DNA from: an uncultured Clostridia bacterium
GTDB taxonomy: Bacteria; Bacillota; Clostridia; Christensenellales; UBA1242
Assembly: GCA_947384015.1 (NCBI GenBank)
Contig: CANDFN010000055.1
Location: 1 to 6,973 of the forward strand
DNA: 6,973 bases
Reading direction: 5' to 3'
Both the position numbers and the translations under genes were made by a program. Shown here piece after piece: positions 1 through 6,928 of the stretch. The stretch's first letter is position 1, and each line of letters starts with the position of its first letter. Under the pieces are notes generated by a model. That model had not been told where the DNA came from. It was given only the letters and a program-made list of their open reading frames with translations, and searched no databases.

Positions 1-28
1 CTTTCCCTCCACGACGCTCTTCCGATCT
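1..28 (+). other. Illumina TruSeq adapter remnant (non-genomic)
   Basis: These bases match the 3' part of the TruSeq read-1 adapter, ending in the diagnostic CGCTCTTCCGATCT. The only difference is at position 9 (C where the adapter has A). The native sequence begins at 29. This piece should be trimmed: read on the minus strand it would extend the truncated truA product with the false residues RSEERRGGK, a one-residue variant of the RSEERRVGK that the unmutated adapter would encode in this frame. Confidence 0.98.
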
Positions 29-535
29 GGCATTGTAAATTGTGCGCACAGTAGTTTTTGTTGGACTGCCTGAAGATTGGAAACCTGCAAAATCATGTTT
101 ACCTTTAAGCAGGTTAACAAACTTTTTCATGGCTTTAAAATTTAATTCTGGGCTAATGCGTAAGGCGTCACTATAAAGAGGCAACTCTTGATTAGATATA
201 TACATTTTATAGATATAAGTTTTTTTCTTGGCGCTTGTGCAAGCGTGTATTGTGGTTGGTGCAATAGAAACAATCTTAATATCATCTGGCAATAGTCCGT
301 TTAGTGAGCGTAGCAACTTGGCTTGATTAATAGGTTGGTCTATATCAAAATGCACGGGTTGACAGTAGGCTGAAACACCAGTGTCAGTTCTTCCGCTGGC
401 AATAGTAGAAACCTCTTTTTTGGTGGCGGTAAAAAGAGCCTTGTTTAATTCCCCTTGAATGGTTTTGCTGTTTTTTTGTTTTTCAAACCCACAATAATTT
501 CTGCCGTTATATTGAACAATCATTAAATATCTCAT
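29..535 (-). CDS. truA: tRNA pseudouridine synthase A (TruA), C-terminal part missing
   Basis: TruA converts uridines 38-40 of the anticodon stem-loop of many tRNAs to pseudouridine, in the cytoplasm as a homodimer. Translating the minus strand from the ATG at 535 gives 169 codons without a stop. The N-terminus MRYLMIVQYNGRNYCGF matches the family's first beta strand and its YDGxxFxGF-like signature. The catalytic motif is GRTDTGVSA at residues 48-56, with D51 as the expected nucleophilic aspartate; the usual form is GRTDAGVHA. Further on, KTYIYKMY (about residues 107-114) and the KGKHDFAGF block followed by a threonine- and arginine-containing strand (TVRTIYNA) are also typical. Family members are about 245-270 residues, so roughly the last third is absent because the insert ends at 29 in adapter sequence. 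It lies 48 bp downstream of the zinc-ribbon gene on the same strand. No Shine-Dalgarno site precedes the ATG; an extended -10 lies immediately upstream. The identification is firm. Confidence 0.95.
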
Positions 536-541
536 AATGAT

Positions 542-550
542 AGTATAACA
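542..550 (-). promoter_or_regulatory. candidate extended -10 promoter for truA
   Basis: On the minus strand the sequence reads TGT-TATACT, i.e. TGn followed by a 5/6 match to TATAAT. No good -35 is present at 16-18 bp (best is GCAACA). The usual 7-nt distance from the hexamer puts transcription initiation at about position 535, the A of the truA ATG, so the transcript would be leaderless or nearly so. The motif and its position are seen; promoter activity is inferred. Confidence 0.45.
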
Positions 551-583
551 TAAAAAATTAATTTTGTTGCTATTATTTAATTG

Positions 584-883
584 TTATTTAGGTAATTTGC
601 CAAACATTAATTTATAAAGCTGGGTGGTTTTTTCTAAATCTTTGTAAGGAATAAACACATTGAAATTACGGCTTGTTTTCATAACTGGGTCAATTCCAAC
701 TCCTAACATCGCAACAGGAATATTTTTTTCTTTTAAATTGCCTTCAAACATTTGTGCATTGAGGGGGTTCATAGTTAAAAAATAGCAAAAGTCATCATCT
801 TTAACTTCTCTTAACTTCTTTTTGCCACAATTGCTGCAAATTGTATCTTGCATTAAATAATTACATCTTTCACAAAAATACAT
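584..883 (-). CDS. small zinc-ribbon protein with DUF2007-like domain
   Basis: A 99-residue protein of unknown specific function. Residues 4-19 form a zinc-ribbon knuckle pair, CxxC-x8-CxxC (C4, C7, C16, C19). Residues from about 33 to 95 resemble the DUF2007 ('putative signal transducing protein') fold: a start of the FLTMNPLNAQMFEGNLKEKN kind (helix after an NP-x-A turn), then IPVAMLG, then a closing strand VFIPYKDLEKTTQLYKLMFG typical of the second half of that domain. No signal peptide or membrane segment is visible. I chose the ATG at 883 because AAAGAGG lies 5 nt upstream of it. A TTG at 901 would add six residues (MKKEVF), but that would place the ribosome-binding site inside the gene. 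It shares its strand with truA and probably its transcript, and is divergent from the PFOR gene. The zinc site is strongly suggested; the DUF2007 assignment rests on pattern similarity and is only moderately sure. Binding partner and role are unknown. Confidence 0.75.
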   Translation of the reverse strand: MYFCERCNYLMQDTICSNCGKKKLREVKDDDFCYFLTMNPLNAQMFEGNLKEKNIPVAMLGVGIDPVMKTSRNFNVFIPYKDLEKTTQLYKLMFGKLPK

Positions 884-888
884 AAATA

Positions 889-895
889 CCTCTTT
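889..895 (-). promoter_or_regulatory. ribosome-binding site that decides the zinc-ribbon gene start
   Basis: The minus strand carries AAAGAGG followed by a 5-nt spacer (TATTT) and the ATG at 883-881. This favours a 99-residue product over the longer reading from TTG at 901-899, which has no comparable purine-rich site upstream (it is preceded by an AT-only stretch). Confidence 0.8.
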
Positions 896-928
896 TTTCA
901 ATATTTTTTGTTAATATAAATTTTAATA

Positions 929-957
929 ATTATATCATATAGCTATCATTTTTGCAA
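929..957 (-). promoter_or_regulatory. promoter of the zinc-ribbon gene (divergent from PFOR)
   Basis: On the minus strand there is a -35 TTGCAA (952-957; 4/6 of TTGACA), a 17 bp spacer, and a perfect TATAAT (929-934) with the extended TGA just before it. This is the best sigma-A-type promoter on the minus strand. Initiation would fall near 922, giving a leader of about 39 nt up to the ATG at 883. Confidence 0.75.
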
Positions 958-1013
958 ACCATAAACAAAAATAAAAAATTGTGTTTATACTTTAATTTTT
1001 AATTAACAAATCG

Positions 1014-1043
1014 TTTGCAGAATTTTAAATATTGATGTAGAAT
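1014..1043 (+). promoter_or_regulatory. promoter of the pyruvate:ferredoxin oxidoreductase gene
   Basis: TTTGCA (1014-1019; 4/6 of TTGACA), an 18 bp spacer, and TAGAAT (1038-1043; 5/6 of TATAAT). Initiation would be near 1050, leaving a leader of about 14 nt that contains the ribosome-binding site AAAGGAG (1053-1059), four nt before the ATG at 1064. The region between this promoter and the divergent one (958-1013) is almost pure A/T; no convincing operator is visible in it. Confidence 0.6.
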
Positions 1044-1063
1044 ATAAAAAACAAAGGAGTGTT

Positions 1064-4000
1064 ATGCGTAAAGTAACAATTGATGGCAACGCGGCAGCTG
1101 CCAATATAGCTTATATGTTTAATGAAGTGGCTATGATTTATCCAATCACGCCCAGTAGCCCTATGGCTGAAAACTGTGACCAATATCTTTTTGACGGCAA
1201 AAAGAACATCTTTGGCAATCAATTATTAATCCGTCAAATGCAAAGCGAAGCAGGGGTAGCAGGTGCTTTGCATGGCAGTTTAACAGCAGGCTCACTTACA
1301 ACAACCTTTACTTCTAGCCAAGGTTTGTTGCTTATGATACCAAATATGTATAAAATTGCAGGCGAGGGTTTGCCTACTGTGTTTTATGTGGCAGCACGCT
1401 CACTAGCAACTCATGCTTTAAATATCTTTTGCGATTATGGCGATGTTTACGCTTGTTTAAAAACAGGGTTTAACATTATAAATTGTTCGTCTGTGCAAGA
1501 GGTAAACGATATTGCTATTGCAGCACAACTTGCAAGTTTAAAGTCTTCCACACCATTCATTTGCTTCTTTGACGGATTTAGAACAAGTCATGAACTTAAT
1601 ACAATTTATCAAACCGATTTAGATGATATTCTAAAGGTTGTAAATTTTGATGACATAAATCTTTTTAAACAACGTGCAATGAATAATCATATGCCTTTTT
1701 CTGGCGGGACAAATCAAAACCCTGATGTGTTTATGCAAAATAGGTTGTTAGCTTTAGACAATTATAAGCATGTATTAGATGATGTTAAATTTGCACTAAA
1801 CAAACAAAAAGAAATTACAGGCAGAAGTTATGATACAGTAGAGTATTATGGCAACCCTAATGCAAAAGATGTTGTTGTTGCAATGGGCAGCAGCACCGAT
1901 GTTTTGCGTTTGGCAGAAGAACAATACAAGGGTAAGGTTGGTATAATAAAGGTTAGGTTATTAAAGCCTTTTGATGAAAAGACATTTATTAAAAAATTAC
2001 CTAAAGGTGTTAAAAATATAACAATATTAGAACGCAATTTAGATGTTAATGGAGTAGATACTTTATCTTCTTTTGTTATGTCTGCACTCCAAAAACATGG
2101 TATGACTGTTAATTGCTACACAGGAACTTATGGTTTAGGCGGTAAAGAGTTCACTCCAGATATGGCTATGGCTGTGTTTGATAATATGACAGGTAGAAAG
2201 AAAGATAACTTTAGTGTTGGTGTGTATGATGATGTTAGCCAAACAAGTTTGGAAGTAAAGTCTAATTACAAAGACAAAATTTCAGACTTTAGCATGAGAC
2301 TTTATGGTTTGGGTAGTGATGGTAGTGTAAGTTCAGTAAAAAACACTATTAAAATTTTAGGTGAAGAAACCACTAGCTATATGCAAGGTTATTTTGATTA
2401 TGATTCTAAAAAATCGGGCAGTTTAACTATTTCGCATATGCGTAGCAGTTTTTTACCAATTAATGCGCCATTTAATCCAAGAGCGGTTGATTTAGTGGTT
2501 TGTAATAACATTGCGTATTTAGAAAAGTATAATATCACTGATTGTGCAAAACAAAATGGAACACTTTTAATCAATTCGCATTATGATGAAGAAACTTTAA
2601 ACAGAAAGATGACTGACGAAATTAAGGCGGACATCTTAAATAAAAAGTTGACGGTTTATAGTATTGACGCAAACAAAATAGCGCTAGATAACGGGCTTGG
2701 TGGCAAAATTAATACTATTATGCAAACCGCATTATTTAAAATAACAAACATTATTCCTTTTGATGTTGCAGAGGCAAACATTCGTAAAACAATAGAAAAA
2801 ACTTATATGAAAAAGGGTCAAAAGATTGTAGACGCCAATCTTTCTGCAATTTCCAACATCGCAGATAAAATTGTTAAAATAGACACTTCTAAATTAAAAA
2901 TTAAAGAAGCTTTAACATGTAGGGTCCGTCAGGACGATTATTATGAAGAGATTATTGTTCCAACTTCTAATCAAGAGGGGGATGAAATTCCAGTAAGCAA
3001 ATTTGCAATGGATGGTCGTATGCCAACCGATACCTCAAAATTTGAAAAGCGTGCTCTGGCAACCGAAATGCCAAATTGGATTAGTGAAAAATGTATTCAA
3101 TGTGGACGTTGCACATTAATGTGTCCGCATGCAGCAATTCGCCCAGTAATATTTGATGAAAAAACAAAAGTTCCAAAAACTTTTACAAGCAAAAAGGCTT
3201 ATATTTGCGACGGAAATTATCGTATGCAGGTAGATACTCTAGATTGCACTGGTTGTGGAGTTTGTAGCGAGGTGTGTCCAGTTAAAGCACTTATTATGAC
3301 AGAAAGCGAAAAAATAAGAGATACAGAAGTTGCAAATATGCAATTTTCCTTAACTCTTCCAAACAAAACTCCATTCACACCTAACACGGTAAAAGGCGTG
3401 CAATTTAAAAAACCATATTTTGAGTTTAGTGGTGCGTGCGCTGGTTGTGGAGAAACCCCATACATAAAACTTGCAACTCAGTTGTTTGGGGACAGAATGT
3501 TAATAGCAAATGCAACAGGTTGTTCTTCAATTTATGGCGGAACTTTCCCAACTTGCCCATACAGTAAGGACAAGGACGGGTTCGGCCCAAGTTGGGTAAA
3601 CTCTTTGTTTGAAGATAATGCAGAGTTCGGCTATGGCATTGCTGTGGCAAGACGTGAACAACGCAAGAACTTTATTGCGAAATTAAAAGAACTAAAGTTT
3701 AGCAATAAGGTGGCAGAAATGCTAGCACCTTTTATTGAACAACCAGAAAACCACGATTACAACAAACAACTTATAATAAATCTAAAACATTATCGTCGTG
3801 GTCATATGATTAAAGGCGATGATAGATATGTATTTGACAACCTTTCTTTAATTACAAGCCCAAGTGTTTGGATTTTTGGTGGCGATGGTTGGGCATATGA
3901 TATTGGCTTTGGTGGATTAGATCATATTGTTGCTAGTGGAGAAAATGTAAACATCCTAGTTTTAGATACAGAAGTATATTCTAATACTGGTGGACAAACA

Positions 4001-4636
4001 AGTAAGGCAACGCCAAGAGGGGCAACTGCCAAATTTAATATGACTGGTAAAACCACAAAGAAGAAAGATTTGGCTAGCATGCTTATGACCTATAAAGATG
4101 TTTATGTTGCAACTGTTGCTATGGGGGCAAACCCAGACCAATGCGTAAATGCATTTGTAGAAGCAGAAAAATATAACGGACCAAGCGTAATTATCGCGTA
4201 TGCACCTTGTATTAACCATGGCTATACAATGAGATATAGTCAACAACATTCATTTAACTCAGTTCGTAGCGGTTATAACACTTTGTTTAGGTATAACCCT
4301 AATGCTAAAGAGCAAATGAAACTAGATAGTTACGATCCAACAATGAATTATCGCGATTACGTAGAAACAGAAAATCGTTTTGCCATACTAGATAAAGTAA
4401 ACAAGGCAAATAAAAATGCTCTTTTAAATTTAAGCGAAAAGGATGCTGAAAATAGAAGAGCAGCCTACTTAAATCAACAAAAATTAATTAAAGAAAAAGA
4501 GCAAAATAAAAAAGAAAATAAAGCAGTAAAAACAGAAAAGGTTGCAAAAACAACAACAAAAGTAACAAAAAAACCACTAAAAGTGGTTAAAACCGCAACA
4601 ACTTCTACATCAACTGCAAAAAAATCTACTAAATAA
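1064..4636 (+). CDS. nifJ: pyruvate:ferredoxin (flavodoxin) oxidoreductase, single-chain
   Basis: The homodimeric cytoplasmic enzyme that oxidises pyruvate with CoA to acetyl-CoA and CO2, passing two electrons to ferredoxin or flavodoxin; it is central to pyruvate fermentation in anaerobes. All domains are present in order. Domain I (about 1-250) has YPITPSS (T29), E62 for activating thiamine and R112 in AARSLA. Domain II is about 260-375 and domain III about 410-620 (YGLGSDG, YDSKKSG). The EKR motif is at 661-663. The ferredoxin-like domain has two clusters, C677/C680/C683/C687 and C728/C731/C734/C738. The thiamine domain (about 785-1060) holds the proximal cluster cysteines C792, C795, C820 and C1049, plus the GDG of 940-942 with D941, T969 and N974 for Mg2+/diphosphate. 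Positions agree with the Desulfovibrio africanus enzyme with a shift of about 20-22 residues. Residues from about 1143 to 1190 form an extra Lys/Thr-rich tail. ATG 1064 follows AAAGGAG. The gene ends in tandem TAA codons and a terminator, so it is probably transcribed alone. Start and identity are firm; a 2-oxoacid other than pyruvate cannot be fully excluded from sequence alone. Confidence 0.96.
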   Translation: MRKVTIDGNAAAANIAYMFNEVAMIYPITPSSPMAENCDQYLFDGKKNIFGNQLLIRQMQSEAGVAGALHGSLTAGSLTTTFTSSQGLLLMIPNMYKIAGEGLPTVFYVAARSLATHALNIFCDYGDVYACLKTGFNIINCSSVQEVNDIAIAAQLASLKSSTPFICFFDGFRTSHELNTIYQTDLDDILKVVNFDDINLFKQRAMNNHMPFSGGTNQNPDVFMQNRLLALDNYKHVLDDVKFALNKQKEITGRSYDTVEYYGNPNAKDVVVAMGSSTDVLRLAEEQYKGKVGIIKVRLLKPFDEKTFIKKLPKGVKNITILERNLDVNGVDTLSSFVMSALQKHGMTVNCYTGTYGLGGKEFTPDMAMAVFDNMTGRKKDNFSVGVYDDVSQTSLEVKSNYKDKISDFSMRLYGLGSDGSVSSVKNTIKILGEETTSYMQGYFDYDSKKSGSLTISHMRSSFLPINAPFNPRAVDLVVCNNIAYLEKYNITDCAKQNGTLLINSHYDEETLNRKMTDEIKADILNKKLTVYSIDANKIALDNGLGGKINTIMQTALFKITNIIPFDVAEANIRKTIEKTYMKKGQKIVDANLSAISNIADKIVKIDTSKLKIKEALTCRVRQDDYYEEIIVPTSNQEGDEIPVSKFAMDGRMPTDTSKFEKRALATEMPNWISEKCIQCGRCTLMCPHAAIRPVIFDEKTKVPKTFTSKKAYICDGNYRMQVDTLDCTGCGVCSEVCPVKALIMTESEKIRDTEVANMQFSLTLPNKTPFTPNTVKGVQFKKPYFEFSGACAGCGETPYIKLATQLFGDRMLIANATGCSSIYGGTFPTCPYSKDKDGFGPSWVNSLFEDNAEFGYGIAVARREQRKNFIAKLKELKFSNKVAEMLAPFIEQPENHDYNKQLIINLKHYRRGHMIKGDDRYVFDNLSLITSPSVWIFGGDGWAYDIGFGGLDHIVASGENVNILVLDTEVYSNTGGQTSKATPRGATAKFNMTGKTTKKKDLASMLMTYKDVYVATVAMGANPDQCVNAFVEAEKYNGPSVIIAYAPCINHGYTMRYSQQHSFNSVRSGYNTLFRYNPNAKEQMKLDSYDPTMNYRDYVETENRFAILDKVNKANKNALLNLSEKDAENRRAAYLNQQKLIKEKEQNKKENKAVKTEKVAKTTTKVTKKPLKVVKTATTSTSTAKKSTK
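4572..4588. repeat. short perfect inverted repeat inside the PFOR tail-coding region
   Basis: AACCACT and AGTGGTT form a perfect 7 bp stem with a 3-nt AAA loop. It lies in the A-rich stretch encoding the Lys/Thr tail, about 60 nt before the true terminator, and is not followed by a T-run, so it is not itself an intrinsic terminator. It may be coincidental, or it may help pausing or mRNA stability. Confidence 0.4.
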
Positions 4637-4647
4637 TAAATTCAATT

Positions 4648-4673
4648 AGCCCGAACAAACGGGCTTTTTGTTT
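4648..4673 (+). terminator. Rho-independent terminator after the PFOR gene
   Basis: A 6 bp GC-rich stem AGCCCG / CGGGCT (4648-4653 and 4660-4665) with loop AACAAA is followed by TTTTGTTT. It begins 11 nt after the PFOR stop codon and stands out in otherwise A/T-rich sequence. It separates the PFOR transcript from the next gene, which has its own promoter. Confidence 0.92.
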
Positions 4674-4704
4674 ATGTAAAAATAATATGAGAATAGAAAA
4701 TGTT

Positions 4705-4732
4705 TTGTAAAATTTTTTGTTTATGCTATAAT
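4705..4732 (+). promoter_or_regulatory. promoter of the 106-residue orphan gene
   Basis: TTGTAA (4705-4710; 4/6 of TTGACA), a 16 bp spacer ending in TGC, and perfect TATAAT (4727-4732), so both an extended and a consensus -10. Initiation near 4739 would leave a leader of about 11 nt, essentially just the AGGAG ribosome-binding site (4739-4743) and a 6-nt spacer before ATG 4750. This promoter may also serve tex, 45 bp downstream of the orphan. Confidence 0.75.
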
Positions 4733-4749
4733 ATAGGCAGGAGATTATT

Positions 4750-5070
4750 ATGAACGCAAAAGCTTTATTTATATTAGAACACAAAATAGATGTAGGCACA
4801 AAATTTATACCAGAGGTAGACTATTTTAAAAAGTGTCAGGCTCTTGTAAAAGAAAATGCAAAATTAAAATTTATGATAGCTTCACAGCAAGGAGATCCTA
4901 AAGCAAAATTAACTAAACCTACTTTAAAGAAAAAGGAAGGAGAGGATTATTTCGCAAAATATCTTAAGCTGGTAGAAAGATATAGAAAACTAAGCCAAGA
5001 TTTAGAATATGAAAATATGCAAAAAGAAATAGATGCAATGAGTGAAGGCATTTACCCAAATGATGACTAA
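4750..5070 (+). CDS. hypothetical charged helical protein with an internal repeat
   Basis: A 106-residue protein I do not recognise. The start is supported by AGGAG six nt upstream and a strong promoter. It is rich in Lys and Glu, has no signal peptide, membrane segment or metal motif, and has a single cysteine (C29). Two stretches align without gaps, residues 24-39 (DYFKKCQALVKENAKL) and 66-81 (DYFAKYLKLVERYRKL), with 8 of 16 identities. They are probably two copies of an amphipathic helix joined by a Lys/Pro-containing linker (about 44-62). The second helix could continue as coiled coil to about residue 95; the end is acidic (NDD). The gap to tex is only 45 bp and on the same strand, so co-transcription with tex is plausible. 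It is probably a small cytoplasmic scaffold or partner-binding protein, but that is inference. That it is a real gene is well supported by promoter, ribosome-binding site, codon use and spacing. Confidence 0.8.
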   Translation: MNAKALFILEHKIDVGTKFIPEVDYFKKCQALVKENAKLKFMIASQQGDPKAKLTKPTLKKKEGEDYFAKYLKLVERYRKLSQDLEYENMQKEIDAMSEGIYPNDD

Positions 5071-5087
5071 CAAAAAGCAAAACTATT

Positions 5088-5093
5088 TATAAT
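5088..5093 (+). promoter_or_regulatory. weak candidate -10 element upstream of tex
   Basis: A perfect TATAAT lies 22 nt before the tex ATG, in the 45 bp gap after the orphan gene. No acceptable -35 is found at 16-18 bp and there is no TGn extension, so in this A/T-rich gap it may be chance. tex has its own ribosome-binding site AAAAGGA (5104-5110), five nt before ATG 5116. No terminator lies between the two genes, so read-through from the promoter at 4705-4732 is the simpler model. Confidence 0.3.
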
Positions 5094-5115
5094 ATAACAA
5101 TTTAAAAGGAAAATT

Positions 5116-6928
5116 ATGGAAATACAACAACAATTAGCATTAGAATTTAACTTGCGTGAAGTTTACGCTAGTAACATTATTAACTTAATAGACGAAGGTA
5201 ACACAATACCTTTTATTGCTCGTTATCGTAAGGAGATGCACGGTGCGTGTGATGACCAAGTGTTAAGAGATTTTGCAGACCGTTTAAACTATTTACGTAA
5301 CCTTAATAAAGAAAAAGAAAAGGTGGAAAAGGTTATTCGTGAGCAAGAAAAGTGGACAGATGAAATTGCCAAAGCGTTAGAGGACGCACTAACCTTAACC
5401 GAGGTTGAAGATATTTACCGCCCTTATAAACCAAAACGTAAAACAAGGGCAACAATGGCAATAGCAAAAGGCTTAGAGCCACTTGCAGATATTATTTTAG
5501 CACAAGATTTAACTGCCCCTGTAGAAGAACTTGCAAAAGACTATATTAGTGAAGAAAAAGGCGTTAAAACAGTAGAAGAAGCCATTGCTGGTGCAAAAGA
5601 TATTATTGCAGAGCGCATTAGTGATGATGCTAACCTACGTAAAACATTACGTGAAATTATAGAAAAGAAAGCGCAAATTAAGTCGTCTTGGGTGGAAGAG
5701 GAAGATGAAAAGAAAACTTATGAAAATTACAAAGACTTTACTGGCGAAGTAAAGAACATCCCAAGTCACCGTGTGCTTGCACTTAATCGTGGCGAAAAAG
5801 AAAAGTGTTTAAAAGTTGATGTTGATGTAAACCTAAAGTTTACAATAACCGAAATAGAAAAAGCATATAAAAAAGATTGTGAATACACTAATCAAATTAT
5901 GGATGACACTATTGCAGACTGTTACGATAGGCTATTGTTCCCTTCATTAGAGCGTGAATGTAGAAACATGCTTACCGACAAGGCAAACGAACAGGCAATT
6001 AAAATGTTTGAAGTTAACTTAAAACCATTGCTTCTTCAAGCACCATTAAAAAATAATGTTATTATGGGTTATGACCCAGGTTATTATAATGGCTGTAAAA
6101 TTGCGGTTATTGACGCAAAAGGGGATGTTTTAGACACGGCGGTTGTTCATCCAACACCACCACAAAACAAAGTGGAAGAAGCAAAGAAAAAGCTTACAGA
6201 AATGATTGTTAAAAACAAGGTGGATATTATTGCAATTGGTAATGGCACAGCAAGTAAAGAAAGCGAAATTTTGGTGGCAGATTTAATTAAAGCTTGTCCT
6301 CGTAAAGTTAGTTATGCTATGGTAAATGAAGCGGGTGCTTCTGTTTACAGTGCTTCTAAACTTGCAGCAAAAGAGTTCCCAGACTATGATGTAAATTTGC
6401 GTAGTGCTGTGTCTATTGCAAGAAGGCTTCAAGACCCACTTGCAGAACTTATTAAAATAGATGTTAAATCTATTGGCGTTGGTCAGTATCAACATGATAT
6501 GCCACAAAACCGTTTAACAGAAGTGCTTACTAACACTGTTGAAGATTGCGTTAACAGCGTGGGTGTAGATTTAAACACGGCAAGTGTAAGTTTGCTTAGT
6601 TATGTGTCTGGTATTTCTGGCAGTTTGGCAGAAAATATTGTAGACTACAGAAGCCAAGTAAAACACATCTCTAACCGTGAAGAACTTTTACAAGTAAAGA
6701 AGATGGGACCAAAAGCCTATGAACAATGTGCAGGTTTCTTACGCATTACAGACGGTAACAATATTTTAGACAATACCGCAGTGCATCCAGAAAGTTATGA
6801 TGCGGTAAATAAACTTTTAAAATTGTTTAATCTTACAGATGCTCAAATTAAAGCCGGAGAATTAACAATGCTTCCTAGCCTTATTAATCAAAAGGGTGAA
6901 GTTAATGTGGCTGATGCTATTGGTGTGG
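5116..6928 (+). CDS. tex: Tex/YdcI-family RNA-binding transcription accessory protein, C-terminus missing
   Basis: Tex proteins are bacterial relatives of eukaryotic Spt6: multi-domain nucleic-acid-binding factors associated with transcription and RNA metabolism. The first 604 residues are native. Residues 30-40 carry the hallmark TIPFIARYRKE of the N-terminal domain, and residues 101-112 the YRPYKPKRKTRA block. The YqgF/RNase-H-like domain spans about 315-445, with GYDPGYYNGCKIAVID (318-333), AIGNGTASKESE (373-384) and VNEAGASVYSAS (403-414). Then come ARRLQDPLAE (435-444), IGVGQYQHD (453-461), the helix-hairpin-helix region with LLSYVSGI (493-500) and VKKMGPKAYEQCAGFLRI (527-544), and AVHPES (555-560). 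Family length is about 715-780 residues; the C-terminal S1 RNA-binding domain and the linker before it are absent because the insert ends at 6928. The apparent end EIGRAHV is read from adapter. ATG 5116 follows AAAAGGA. Family identity is certain; there is no sign of frameshift or pseudogene in the native part. Confidence 0.96.

Noticed and set aside
884..901. Upstream TTG start for the zinc-ribbon protein (six more residues)
   Set aside because: The good ribosome-binding site AAAGAGG lies between TTG and ATG and points to the ATG at 883.
884..1063. Riboswitch or small RNA in the divergent intergenic region
   Set aside because: The predicted leaders are only about 14 and 39 nt, and the region is nearly pure A/T without stable stems.
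1025..1222. Minus-strand open frame of 65 codons overlapping the PFOR start
   Set aside because: It lies antisense to the clearly conserved PFOR N-terminus and shows no ribosome-binding site or recognisable motif.
1846..4249. Several antisense open frames of 63-95 codons inside the PFOR gene (1846-2037, 3217-3465, 3426-3650, 3962-4249)
   Set aside because: They are shadows of a long, well-conserved coding sequence, with no start signals, odd composition and mutual overlap.
6283..6507. Antisense open frame of 74 codons inside tex
   Set aside because: It is opposite highly conserved Tex motifs and has no supporting start signal or known domain.
29..6928. A new defence, mobile or biosynthetic system
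   Set aside because: No transposase, integrase, CRISPR repeats, toxin-antitoxin pair, phage gene or biosynthetic cluster is visible; four of five genes belong to recognisable families, mostly housekeeping.
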